A stretch of DNA of 64,000 nucleotides from Symbiodinium natans (Eukaryota; Sar; Dinophyceae; Suessiales; Symbiodiniaceae): NCBI GenBank assembly GCA_905221605.1, contig CAJNDS010002077.1, forward strand, positions 62,001 through 126,000. The letters are read 5' to 3'. Made by a program: the position numbers and the translations under genes. Positions 31,726-40,828 of the stretch are shown here, piece after piece. Under the pieces are notes generated by a model. That model made no database searches, was not told where the DNA came from, and saw nothing but the letters and a program-made list of their open reading frames with translations. Within the stretch, counting starts at the first letter, position 1, and each line of letters opens with the position of its first letter.

Positions 31726-31894
31726 TTGTCTTGGGGCGAGTTTTTCAAAGTCGGGTTCTGAAGCTCTCAGGACAGGCCATACAGAAGATTCTTCACTTCT
31801 GACATCCCAAGTCGCTCCCTTCAGACAAACTATATAACTACACAGGAAGCAAGCTCCCAGGACGAGGAGCATTTCCCTTGCAGGGTTACGCTGT
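31726..31894 (-). CDS. candidate exon with one membrane segment
   Basis: 169 bases after AACCTATAG, ending at donor GTAAAA that leads into GGGTTTAGGG repeats. It includes the hydrophobic stretch MLLVLGACFLCSYIVCL followed by KGATWDVRSEESSVWPVL and ends EKLAPRQ. The frame stays open further 5' to about 31917. One transmembrane helix is likely; family unknown. Confidence 0.4.
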
Positions 31895-32219
31895 CTATAG
31901 GTTTCCCACGTGACCAGGGTTTAGGGTTTGGGGTTAGGGTTAGGGTTTAGAATTTTGGGCCGTTTAGGGTTTAGGTCTTTCTTTGTTCTACCAAGGGGTT
32001 CTTAACTTACGAGGGGTCGAGGAAATTGAAACGAACCCCAAAACGATAAAACCCCAAAGCACCCAAACCCCAAAACTCAAGAATCCCAAAGCCCCGAAAC
32101 ACCCCCCCAAACCCCCAAAACCCCCAAACCCCCAAAACCCCCAAAACCGCGCGAAAAACCCCAAAAACCCTGCAAAACCCCCCCCAATTTTTCCAAAACC
32201 CCCAAATCTCTAAAGCCGT

Positions 32220-32760
32220 TGGCAGCCAATGAGCCTCTCGATCCTGGAAGCTTCTCCCAGAGAACCCGACCTCTGAGCTTCCCTCCCACTGCAGGCTGAG
32301 AGTTGAAAGTTCAGGGTCTTGAGGTTTACTTTGGGGAGCCCTAAACCCTAAACCCTAAACCCTAAACCCTAAACCCTAAACCCTAAACCCTAAACCCTAA
32401 ACCCCAAACCCTAAACCCTAAACCCTGCTTGGGTTGTTTGGGCTTTTAGGAATCTAGGCGACTTGGGATACCTTCTCAAGGCTCAGGGATTCTGAAGGTG
32501 TTTTGGCCTTGAGGGCTATTCGTGCGCTTCCGGGGTCTTCTCAGGGGTTGAGGGCAGGTCCCTAGCACCCTAAACCCTAAACCCGAAACCCTAAACCCTA
32601 TACCCTAAACCTAGAGTCGGTTGGGTGTTTTTGAAGCAAGGGGTTTTCGGCTCAGGGTGTGGGACGTTTCAACCGTACGGTCTGCCGGGCTTCAGGCTTC
32701 GGGTTCTTGGGGCTTGCGGGAGCCCTCGAGGCGCCCTAGGGTTTAGGGTTTAGGGTTTAT
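32220..32760. repeat. telomere-like islands next to the LINE
   Basis: 32338-32427 is a 13-copy CCCTAAA array and 32570-32610 a shorter one. 32738-32759 is a short TTTAGGG array that ends exactly where the LINE 3' end begins. A minus-strand core at 32225-32301 follows a good acceptor (CTCTCAGCCTGCAG) and reads WEGSSEVGFSGRSFQD. Confidence 0.8.
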
Positions 32761-32831
32761 GCGAACTGTCATGCGGACACTCCTGAAGCAATCAGCTTGA
32801 GGTGAGAATACTGGATGAATTTGGGGTTAAT

Positions 32832-34301
32832 TCAAGGCTCAAGCCTTCGCAGCGGCTTCTTACAGAAGGCTTTACGGGCGAGCCAGAGCGCCCTTGGACG
32901 CAGTCCCATCTGCTGACACGGCCATACATCGCCGCAAGCTTTGGGATGAAATACTCGATTGAACCTGCTGTACAGACTTCCTTCCGAGCGATCTGTACGG
33001 AGAGAATTGACAAGCTCAGAATTCAGACAGGCTCGTGGTCTCATACTTAAACACATCATCTGCGTACGTAATCCGAGGTCTTTGTAAGGTTGATTGTACG
33101 AAAAAGCGCATGTCACAGGCATGAACTGTGTCAATTGCAACAGCACTTGGCGAAAAGTCTGTAACTGTACGTACAAAGGCTGCCTGCACAACTTCAGGTT
33201 TGGGTAAACGTGCTCATGAATCCAAACAGCAGGTGCGCAATTGGACAGCGATCCATCCAACAGCCGAAAAGGTGGAGAAAATGTTGATACATTGATCGGG
33301 ACAATCCATCCGCAACTGGCCACAGAATGCATGTACAACTCCAAAAGTGTGAATCCATCTTCATCATGAATCCACTGCTGAGCCTTGAGATATTGTACTA
33401 AAATTGTTGCAAATTCAGGGCAAAGTGTCCATGAACTGTACGGAATACCAGTGTTGTCAAGGAAGAGATTACTTGGGACGCGTACACCCAACCGCTGCTT
33501 GAGTGATAATCTGCATGAGTCACCTGCAGAAGGCGCCGGACATTCATCTCTCACTTTCTCAGGTTGCGTCATCGTCGCCACATGTGTATGCAAAGCTTGC
33601 GCCGCTCGAATGTTCTCGCGCTTCTGTTTCAGCCTGGCTAGCATTTGCGCTTGCAATGCACGCACTGTAGCAGGCCACTGAGCATTGACCTCCTTTGCGC
33701 AATGATCAGCATAATCATTGTGGAATGATTCCCAAGCTATACGATCAGAAGGGGCGGTTTGCCACTCAACATGACACTTGACTTTGTGCACCGCCCAATC
33801 ACCAAGCTTATGGCGAAGTTGCCACAGCTTAAACCACAGGTCACCATTTGCCATACTACAGAGTCTAGAAGTTGTACCTCTTTGGACCGCTTTATAGCCT
33901 AGATATGTAACGGCACTGTCTGTGTAGATGTCGCCGCCAGGAGCTGACATAACGCAAGCCAAAATAGCCATGAGCTCAGCCCTATTGATACTATGCCCAT
34001 CACCATGCAAATGTTGTGCCCACACCTTACGTTTACGGAGTACATTAGGGGTGGCTAAAACTACCGACCACGATGCAAGCGCGACAGTAGGAAATTTGGG
34101 TAGGTCCAAGGTTCCATCTGTAAATAAATGCACCTTCTCCCAAAAACATGGCCCAATGGCGGGGAACGTCGACGTCAATTGTGCTCGGAAATGCTGTTGC
34201 TGCGGATCCTGCGCCCACATGCCAAGGATCAAAGCGCAGTCATCCTGCGCAGCAAAAAATTTGCGTCGACGCCGTCTCGGCACGGCTGTGTGTGAGAGCA
34301 A
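32832..34301 (-). CDS. LINE ORF2, RNase H domain and C-terminus
   Basis: 489 codons. The RNase H catalytic set is complete: D62 (LFTDGT), E109 (NRAEL), D128 (YTDSA) and D199 (NDYAD), spaced as in LINE and cellular RNase H1. The C-terminal roughly 280 residues are unassigned. No start of its own is evident; it is most naturally made by frameshifting from the preceding frame. Confidence 0.8.
   Translation of the reverse strand: MLSHTAVPRRRRRKFFAAQDDCALILGMWAQDPQQQHFRAQLTSTFPAIGPCFWEKVHLFTDGTLDLPKFPTVALASWSVVLATPNVLRKRKVWAQHLHGDGHSINRAELMAILACVMSAPGGDIYTDSAVTYLGYKAVQRGTTSRLCSMANGDLWFKLWQLRHKLGDWAVHKVKCHVEWQTAPSDRIAWESFHNDYADHCAKEVNAQWPATVRALQAQMLARLKQKRENIRAAQALHTHVATMTQPEKVRDECPAPSAGDSCRLSLKQRLGVRVPSNLFLDNTGIPYSSWTLCPEFATILVQYLKAQQWIHDEDGFTLLELYMHSVASCGWIVPINVSTFSPPFRLLDGSLSNCAPAVWIHEHVYPNLKLCRQPLYVQLQTFRQVLLQLTQFMPVTCAFSYNQPYKDLGLRTQMMCLSMRPRACLNSELVNSLRTDRSEGSLYSRFNRVFHPKACGDVWPCQQMGLRPRALWLARKAFCKKPLRRLEP
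34229..34262 (-). promoter_or_regulatory. candidate -1 ribosomal frameshift signal
   Basis: In the zinc-knuckle frame the codons are GCA AAT TTT TTG, giving the canonical X-XXY-YYZ heptamer A-AAT-TTT (34262-34256) in the correct phase. Five bases later comes a perfect hairpin, GCGCAG GATGA CTGCGC (34250-34234), and the zero-frame TGA is at 34231-34229. The -1 frame is the RNase H frame. The alternative is that one T has been lost from the T run. Confidence 0.5.
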
Positions 34302-35239
34302 TGTAGGTACAAGTGCCTGAAACTGTCAGACTGCCCACAATATTTGCAAAGACATATAGCACCCTCTACGTGGGTTTTCTGCGCGGCAGAAAACTGTGCA
34401 CCCGCTGGCACATTTGCAGCAACCACATTGTATGTTCCAGAAGTCTTAAGAGCAGAACGAATCTCATCAACATCAAGACTGGCAGGAATTGGTACTTCTC
34501 TGGCACGGGCTTGGGGCATTACAACAGCCTGAATCCATTGCTGACGCGCTTCGGCCAAAAGCTTCAAAGGATCCGAAAAAAGGATGTGCATCTTTCCCTG
34601 CGCGGTGAGGAGGTACCCATCAGGCACCATGGACCACTGCAAGACCCCAACCTGCTGCTTGAAATACGAAAAGGGGCCCAAAGCCTTTGCTGCAGGCAGA
34701 GCAACTGCGGTATCCCAGCATAATCCAGCTTTGGCTGGCCACCAGAACCAAAATTTCCGCAAAGTGCGAACCCGCTGCTGTAACACCCATAAAAAAGGCT
34801 CGTACTCAAGAGGCGCCGCGGCAAGAGGGGCCAAGAAGTGATCCCGATTCGAGTGTTTGCCCCACAGTGTCGTGTTCATGCGACCCCGGAGCTGTTTGAA
34901 AGCAGACTTTGACATTGAAGTGAACTCACACCCGAAGAGCCACGAGGGCACCACGACACGCATCAGCGTAGAGACTTTTCGGTACAAAGGCCACGTAGCG
35001 CTCTGCAGTCTCTGTAGTTTTGGCTCATTTGTTCTGGTGCGCGCCTGGATTGTTGCAGCACTGGGCTGCCGCCTTGCATGGAAAGTAACCCCTAAGTCCT
35101 TAAAAGAATGTTCAACGGAAAGCTTACAACCAGCAACTTCTGCGCACCGGAGGCGTCTGCGGTCCTTTGCCACAGTGGCATAAGCGTGGGTTTTCTCAAG
35201 TGAAAGCCGCATAGCAAGTTTGTCGGTCGCGATTGCCAC
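34229..35239 (-). CDS. LINE ORF2, RT thumb and zinc-knuckle part
   Basis: Continues ORF2 in the -1 frame from about 35245. Begins VAIATDKLAMRLSLEKTHAY (listed start is GTG) and keeps the KDLGV box of LINE reverse transcriptases. It ends with a Cys/His cluster (CLCKYCGQSDSFRHLYLHC) of the zinc-knuckle type. The stop at 34229 follows a slippery heptamer by eight codons; RNase H continues in the -1 frame. Confidence 0.75.
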   Translation of the reverse strand: MAIATDKLAMRLSLEKTHAYATVAKDRRRLRCAEVAGCKLSVEHSFKDLGVTFHARRQPSAATIQARTRTNEPKLQRLQSATWPLYRKVSTLMRVVVPSWLFGCEFTSMSKSAFKQLRGRMNTTLWGKHSNRDHFLAPLAAAPLEYEPFLWVLQQRVRTLRKFWFWWPAKAGLCWDTAVALPAAKALGPFSYFKQQVGVLQWSMVPDGYLLTAQGKMHILFSDPLKLLAEARQQWIQAVVMPQARAREVPIPASLDVDEIRSALKTSGTYNVVAANVPAGAQFSAAQKTHVEGAICLCKYCGQSDSFRHLYLHCSHTQPCRDGVDANFLLRRMTAL

Positions 35240-38091
35240 TTGCTCTGCTCCATCAATGGCCGGTCAAGTTGGCTGTGCTGCAACGACCAGTTGTCCACAT
35301 ATGAGTGTACTACGACGCCAGTCTTGGCTTTTGTGACCGACGTAACCAACCAAGTAACGAGCATCATGGAAGTTACAGCAAGAGGACATCCTTCAGGCAC
35401 ACCTGTGCTACTGCCCATAGACTCAGATAGTGACCCGCCTGCCATAAAGTGTCTTTGCAAACCATTCAAGAAACCCATATAGGAACAGATCAGGTTGTTT
35501 GGCCATCCAACTCTGCGTGCCAATATCTGTAAAACGTTTCTATCAATTGTGTTGTATGCTTTCGATAAGTCAAGAGACAAACCAGTGAGCGTGCTGCCAG
35601 TGGCCACGGCGTACTCAATGGAGGCCTGCAAGTCCAAAGTCATCTCCTGCGCACTTTTACCTGGAACCGAGCCGTAAAGCTCCTGAGGGAGCCACGGCAA
35701 AATGCTCTGCAGAACCTTTTTGGTCTGGATTTTGGCCCAGAGTCTGTAAAGCGTCGGCAACACTGTTATGGGCCGCCCGTCTGCAGGCACCATTGGATTG
35801 TCCACTTTTGCTAATATAAGGAAACATACGATGCACACAACGAGGACGGCCACACCTGGACCCATGAAAGCTGATTCAACACAACCAAAAGGTCCGTACG
35901 TAATGGCAGCGAAAGGTGACGTAATTCTTGGTTGGAAAGATATCGCGGCATCGAAAGGAGCCAATGCGGGCATGTGCTGTATGTTGTCTTGAACGAACTG
36001 CAAGTCCGGTTGCTGTTCGGGGAACCAGAATTGCTTCCAGAAAGTCTGGACCTGCTCCTGCACAACTGCGGGTTCCGTGGACCAAGATACGAGTGCCGCC
36101 GCGCCTTTGTACATATCATGCTTCATCGGGGCATCCAGAGTAATGACTTCCGGAGTACATGCTTGGATTTGACACATCGTCTTGCCTAGTTTAAGGGCAT
36201 CGCCAGGCGCGACTGCAACAGGGCTCTTGAGGATGAGCCGTGCAGGGGAGCCCTTATTGACCCGAACGCGTTGAACCTCGACAGGTCGAAAAACAGCCAA
36301 TGAGTGTAAGGGGGCCGTGGAGCCTCCTTTGACTGCAGCAGCGTGTCGTCTACCTCCTTTCCGAAAATCTTCAGCCATGTTTTGCTTGTAGCAGTTGATA
36401 GACTGCAGCCGAATGGCCTGAAACCATAAGCGCTCTTCATCACGCAGCCTTTCAGAAACCATGGAAAGCCACGTTACAGACGGTACACGCACAGGGACCA
36501 TAGAGGCCACCTCATTGTCCAGAATCCACTGCGCAAAGGAGCCATCAAAGCCTTTGCACTTCAAGATCTTCCGCCACAGGTTGTGAGCCTGTCCCCAACC
36601 ACTTCCATGTTTGAGGAGTTCGTGGTGTAGCTCCCGCACCCAGCGCAGACACTGCGACCTGTATGTCAAGGCCTGGCGCTGGACCATCTCGTCTCCGTCT
36701 GAAGAAAGAGTAAGCCTAGATGGCTTCACTTTGACACGTTTACCCTTAAGGCGTCCAAAGAATGGCTTGGCCAATGGGCAACCTGCATTAGCTTCATGCA
36801 CTGTCTCAGCCAAGCTCTCAAACGATAACACCCAGGCTTGTAAATTGGTATCGCAATCATTTGCGGCATCAACAGGAAAGAGCGGAGCCATCTGGGACTT
36901 GGCACAACGCTGTAAGAGCCCTGGCACCGAATCAAGGTCATATGGAAAAGACCATTTAAAGGAATTCCAGTTTTGTTCCCAATCGAATGTGATGAAGAGA
37001 GCAGCATGATCAGTATAACCCATTGGGTCCTGGGAAAAACTCTTCACTGCTCTCATAGCCTGGGGGTTGCAAAAAATATAGTCCAAACGACTTTTGCCTC
37101 GGTATGTGGGTGGAGGTTCTTGATGTACCAAGGCATGCCACCAAGCGCTGACATCCACGAACCCGTAGTTTACAGCATTCTGACAGGACTCAAACTGATA
37201 AACATCAGTATTAAAATCGCCCAAAACAATGGTCGGCGTTGGAAAAGCCATCGCCTGACTGAAGACTGCATGAAAAAGACGGTCATTGAGGCCCGAAGCA
37301 CCCTCAATCTGACTGTGGTAGCCGTACACAGAGATAATTCTAACTTGCGTCCGGTTGAAGTGCAGCAGTGAATCAGAAATTCTACTGGAATGCCAAACAT
37401 CAGTAGTCCAAAGACCATGAAGCGATACTTGTTTGACACTAGCTGTATAACAAAGTGTACCAGTAGAGGCTCCACGGCCGTTGGTGATCTTGTCTTTGAG
37501 CTTACGAGCATCTGCTGGGGCAGAAAAACTACAGAATGCACCATGCTTCGCAGCAGCCTTCTTAATCCAAATCTGCATCTTGTCAGTGGCAGCTGTCTCC
37601 GACCAAACAATGCAATCATCTGTGGATTTGTGCAACTCATGTACGTGACAGTCGGCAGAAACGATATTGCGCAGCTGGAGTTTCCAGTGGTGTTGCGGGC
37701 CAGGGTTGAGGGCCTCACCTACTCTTACACCCAGAAAGGGAGGAAAACCTTGACTCAACATGGAGAAGATTCGAGGGGTACGGATGTAGACCTCGACTGC
37801 AAAGATGTCAACGGTTACAAAGGGGAAGAACCTCAGAAAAGTGGAAAATAAGACTTGTGGTGACTGCATGTGAGGCCACCGAGCTTGTTTGTTCACATCG
37901 TCGGGCGACTGTATGGATGCATAGGCCTCACTGGCCCAATTACGAAATATAGTTGCAACAGCCATCAAAGCAGTGGAACACGCCGATGCGCAGCTGGGAT
38001 ATGGGAACACTCCAAAGATCTTGACACATCGGGCCGCAAGGCCTTCACCCGCAAGTAGAATGTAAACCCAGCTAACTGCGAGGCGTGTCAA
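35092..38091 (-). CDS. LINE ORF2, endonuclease and reverse transcriptase part
   Basis: 999 codons in the same frame as ORF1. Residues 123-132 read RVGEALNPGP. APE endonuclease follows: SET at about 164-166, GDFN at 291-294, RLDYIFCN at 335-342, YTDHA at 359-363. Reverse transcriptase: RPITVLPTLYRLW at 773-785, SLDLSKAYNTID at 839-850, GVPEGCPLAV at 897-906 and YVDN at 931-934, where the usual second Asp is Asn. After about residue 948 the frame is lost through a tandem GAGCA duplication (35241-35250), and the last roughly 50 codons are out of frame. Confidence 0.85.
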   Translation of the reverse strand: MTRLAVSWVYILLAGEGLAARCVKIFGVFPYPSCASACSTALMAVATIFRNWASEAYASIQSPDDVNKQARWPHMQSPQVLFSTFLRFFPFVTVDIFAVEVYIRTPRIFSMLSQGFPPFLGVRVGEALNPGPQHHWKLQLRNIVSADCHVHELHKSTDDCIVWSETAATDKMQIWIKKAAAKHGAFCSFSAPADARKLKDKITNGRGASTGTLCYTASVKQVSLHGLWTTDVWHSSRISDSLLHFNRTQVRIISVYGYHSQIEGASGLNDRLFHAVFSQAMAFPTPTIVLGDFNTDVYQFESCQNAVNYGFVDVSAWWHALVHQEPPPTYRGKSRLDYIFCNPQAMRAVKSFSQDPMGYTDHAALFITFDWEQNWNSFKWSFPYDLDSVPGLLQRCAKSQMAPLFPVDAANDCDTNLQAWVLSFESLAETVHEANAGCPLAKPFFGRLKGKRVKVKPSRLTLSSDGDEMVQRQALTYRSQCLRWVRELHHELLKHGSGWGQAHNLWRKILKCKGFDGSFAQWILDNEVASMVPVRVPSVTWLSMVSERLRDEERLWFQAIRLQSINCYKQNMAEDFRKGGRRHAAAVKGGSTAPLHSLAVFRPVEVQRVRVNKGSPARLILKSPVAVAPGDALKLGKTMCQIQACTPEVITLDAPMKHDMYKGAAALVSWSTEPAVVQEQVQTFWKQFWFPEQQPDLQFVQDNIQHMPALAPFDAAISFQPRITSPFAAITYGPFGCVESAFMGPGVAVLVVCIVCFLILAKVDNPMVPADGRPITVLPTLYRLWAKIQTKKVLQSILPWLPQELYGSVPGKSAQEMTLDLQASIEYAVATGSTLTGLSLDLSKAYNTIDRNVLQILARRVGWPNNLICSYMGFLNGLQRHFMAGGSLSESMGSSTGVPEGCPLAVTSMMLVTWLVTSVTKAKTGVVVHSYVDNWSLQHSQLDRPLMEQSKWQSRPTNLLCGFHLRKPTLMPLWQRTADASGAQKLLVVSFPLNILLRT

Positions 38092-38094
38092 ACA

Positions 38095-40161
38095 TCACTG
38101 CTGGACTTTCGCTCTCTTCTCGGGCGTTTGTGGCTCGGAGGAGCGCTTTGAAAGCATACGTTGAAAATCTGAGCTCTGCTTCGCGAGGGCTTCAGCCAAG
38201 ATAGCCTGCATGTCCTGCTTGGAGCACATTGCTTGGGCCAGTCCCTGGACGTCAGCCTGGAGTGTATTGAGGCGGTTGTCAACAGCTTTGGCTGCGTTCT
38301 CAGCTTTCACGGTCTCCTGGGCATGAAGTTCCTGTAGTCGAGCCAACTCAACTTGTTGTTGGTGCTGCGACTGTTGAATCGTCACCTGCATGCGAGCCTC
38401 CAGTTCTTGCATGGCTTGTCGCCACTCTTCATTCGTCTTATCCATTTTGGACTCGATCTCAGTCTGCATGAGGACGTTTGCGGCATTGATCTTGGTCTCG
38501 ACGTCTTGTTGTAGGGCAATCTGAGGCGCGGGCTTTGGCACAGGAACCCCCAAGAGCTGACTTCCTCTGGCTGCGTGACTCCAGATTGAATTGTCTTCGG
38601 CCTTGAATCTGCGGTCCAAAGACTTCTTCAGGGAAGTCGGAGCGGCAAGCGCTGCGGAATGCGTAGTTTTGCCAGTGTCCTTGATAGTCTCCTTGGTCAG
38701 AAGAACCATCTGGCCACGGAAGGTCATGACTTCTGACTTTGGTTCCTCTTGCGCTCCTACCAACCAGGACGCTGGGCCGACTTGGCGTAGAGGTGTTGCA
38801 AGCCACCCCATCTGATTGAGGATTTCCTGAACCATGCCTTTGTCAACGTCAAGCGGGAGAGGCGTCATGAGGTACCGGAACTGGACAACTAGGTCATACT
38901 TCAAGATCTCATCCTTTTGCCAACTGGGATCAAGGCGAAGGCGTGTTGCCGAGTACTCCGTGGCCTGCACTCTGAAGCCAAGAGAACTCTTGCCATGGAC
39001 CAGGCCCTTGATGGAGGGGTGAGTCTTGGCTATCGTTTGGGCCTTTGCAAGACTGTCATGATCAGCCCATATGACTTTGAAACGGTTGTCTGCGCCGCCT
39101 TGCGCCAACTTCGGATTGACGAATATTCCCTCGTTGCCAGAAGCCATTAGGATGTCCGGGAGCTGGTCCGCCACCACCTTCCCAAAACAGTGCCACGTCT
39201 GAGCTTCCTCCGGGCTAGAGAGCTTCCTTTCGCAGAAAAACTTGCGGGACCACGTGGAAAGGAGCCCCTTTTGCAGTCCAGGAACGGCAGCCCATGCGCA
39301 GCGTAGCGGATTGCTCGCCACTTTCCGCCAGTCCGGGCAGAATTTTCTCACAATCTCGATGGTAATGACCCGAGCTTCCTTTTCGGAGAGCTCAATGTTG
39401 GCTGCAGGGCTATGGAGTTTGACGACTTTTTCGCCAAAGTTGACGAGATGCCCTTTGAGAAGAACCTTGCCGGCCTCAAGGTGTTCTGCAATAAAGGAGA
39501 TGGGCTCACACTTGAAGGAGGCCACCGAAGGAGGGCACACCCCAGCGACCACCGCAGCGCACTCATCTTGGCTCAGGTAGTTGCCGACTGAAGCAAGTGT
39601 CTCAACCTGAGACAGGGGAAGAAGCGCGATGCCTTTGGCCGCTGTTTTGAGCTCATCAAGCAAGGGAGGTTGCTCGCCATTCTCCATTGCAAAATACTCG
39701 GGCAACAGTTGGACAGGAGTCTTATCCTCCACCCTAATTAACCCTTTGGATGTTGTCTCGCGGCCTTCTTTCCATGGATCAGATCTAATCCAGGGATCTT
39801 CAGAACCAGCCGACTGTGTGTGTGTGTGTGTGCTCAGGTGCCTTGGCTTTAGCTCTCGTGGCCTTGGCTTCGTCCGGTCTGATAAGACGAACCTTAAGCC
39901 CAACGGCCCTTTTGATCTCAGCCCACGGTTCAAGAGACCTGTAGATGTGAGCCAATTGTTCCGCTGAAAGCACGTCAAGGACTTCCGACGCACGCTCGTC
40001 CACATGGGCTTCTGGGACGCCCTTGGTGATGAGGTGCTTCTTGAGCTTCTGGATGTCTGCGGGGGCATGTGGGGTTTTGGCTCCTCCTCGGAGGCGAGGA
40101 CGGATCTGAAGGATAAGGTGTGAGCCATCGAGCACCTCAGCGGTTGCGAGCATCTTCCCAT
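38095..40161 (-). CDS. LINE ORF1, 3' part (coiled coil)
   Basis: Open for 688 codons, but the first roughly 115 codons are the shadow of the previous frame; real sequence starts at about 39815 (QSAGSEDPWIRSDPW). Residues roughly 560-670 form a long heptad-like coiled coil rich in Gln and Glu (EEWRQAMQELEARMQVTI, VDNRLNTLQADVQGLAQAM). Ends with EKRAKVQQ and a TGA. The next ORF continues in the same frame straight after this TGA, so the stop could be a point mutation or a readthrough site. Confidence 0.7.
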   Translation of the reverse strand: MGRCSQPLRCSMAHTLSFRSVLASEEEPKPHMPPQTSRSSRSTSSPRASQKPMWTSVRRKSLTCFQRNNWLTSTGLLNRGLRSKGPLGLRFVLSDRTKPRPRELKPRHLSTHTHTQSAGSEDPWIRSDPWKEGRETTSKGLIRVEDKTPVQLLPEYFAMENGEQPPLLDELKTAAKGIALLPLSQVETLASVGNYLSQDECAAVVAGVCPPSVASFKCEPISFIAEHLEAGKVLLKGHLVNFGEKVVKLHSPAANIELSEKEARVITIEIVRKFCPDWRKVASNPLRCAWAAVPGLQKGLLSTWSRKFFCERKLSSPEEAQTWHCFGKVVADQLPDILMASGNEGIFVNPKLAQGGADNRFKVIWADHDSLAKAQTIAKTHPSIKGLVHGKSSLGFRVQATEYSATRLRLDPSWQKDEILKYDLVVQFRYLMTPLPLDVDKGMVQEILNQMGWLATPLRQVGPASWLVGAQEEPKSEVMTFRGQMVLLTKETIKDTGKTTHSAALAAPTSLKKSLDRRFKAEDNSIWSHAARGSQLLGVPVPKPAPQIALQQDVETKINAANVLMQTEIESKMDKTNEEWRQAMQELEARMQVTIQQSQHQQQVELARLQELHAQETVKAENAAKAVDNRLNTLQADVQGLAQAMCSKQDMQAILAEALAKQSSDFQRMLSKRSSEPQTPEKRAKVQQ

Positions 40162-40828
40162 TCACTGTAGCCCAGCAGTCGAAGGCCGGCATGGAACCAT
40201 TATCTTGCAGCCATTCTGGCCACGCCATCCCATATGCTGGTTTTGGGAGTGAATGAAAACGCCCATCAACACCCACCCATCCCGAAAAACCTTCGTCACA
40301 TTGGGCACCTCCACGTTGTAGCTGCCAACCTCCTCCGCAAAGTCCTGAAAACATTTTCCTTAAAGCCCCAATACGCGACAAAAGTGAAGTCTCCACACAT
40401 GGCCCCGCCATGGAATCACAGAGAATCTCAGCAGTCTGCATGGGGTACGATGACATCCTTTGACAAAGAACACGACACCACCCTGATGACTTGGTGGCCG
40501 CAGGTGCTTGCACCTTCCAAGTGCACTCCGTCTCATGCCAAGCAGGGGTCAAAGAACCCCATAAAACATGGAGATCTCCATGTTGCAATCGACATGGAAC
40601 GTCATCAATCACAATTGGCTCACACAAGCTCCTGAAAGACCTGGAAGCATGACTCACGCCAAGTTGGAGCACTTGGGGATCGACGACGACGGCAGAGACT
40701 CTACGGCCTTCTTGAGACTGGACTCTGAAGTAAATGACTTTGGAGGCACTCCATTGCGGAAGCCTATGGCCAGGGATCCATGGACTTACCATGGCGACTG
40801 ATTCGGACCATGACATAGAAATTTCCAT
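39800..40828 (-). CDS. LINE ORF1, 5' part (with LRGG motif)
   Basis: 342-codon frame, real up to the CA repeat at 39815-39832. Residues about 218-249 run from CWATVNGKMLATAEVLDGSH to ILQIRPRLRGG; the RLRGG end is like the C-terminus of ubiquitin-type domains. It continues with a helical segment (residues about 255-320) and then enters (CA)n, where the frame breaks and continues in the next ORF. The first ATG is at 40828. Role inferred: RNA-binding or assembly protein of the element. Confidence 0.65.
   Translation of the reverse strand: MEISMSWSESVAMVSPWIPGHRLPQWSASKVIYFRVQSQEGRRVSAVVVDPQVLQLGVSHASRSFRSLCEPIVIDDVPCRLQHGDLHVLWGSLTPAWHETECTWKVQAPAATKSSGWCRVLCQRMSSYPMQTAEILCDSMAGPCVETSLLSRIGALRKMFSGLCGGGWQLQRGGAQCDEGFSGWVGVDGRFHSLPKPAYGMAWPEWLQDNGSMPAFDCWATVNGKMLATAEVLDGSHLILQIRPRLRGGAKTPHAPADIQKLKKHLITKGVPEAHVDERASEVLDVLSAEQLAHIYRSLEPWAEIKRAVGLKVRLIRPDEAKATRAKAKAPEHTHTHTVGWF
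39815..39832. repeat. (TG)9 microsatellite breaking LINE ORF1
   Basis: On the minus strand a CA repeat. The frame upstream (THTHTVGWF then stop) and the frame downstream (THTHTQSAGSEDPW) switch here by +1, as expected from the loss of one CA unit or the gain of two. Confidence 0.9.

Noticed and set aside
35237-35250. Programmed frameshift at the RT frame change
   Set aside because: No slippery heptamer; a 5-base tandem duplication fully explains the shift.
32802-38058. Plus-strand ORFs within the LINE (for example 33928-34320, 36611-37009)
   Set aside because: Shadows of the minus-strand retroelement genes, whose endonuclease, RT and RNase H motifs are clear.
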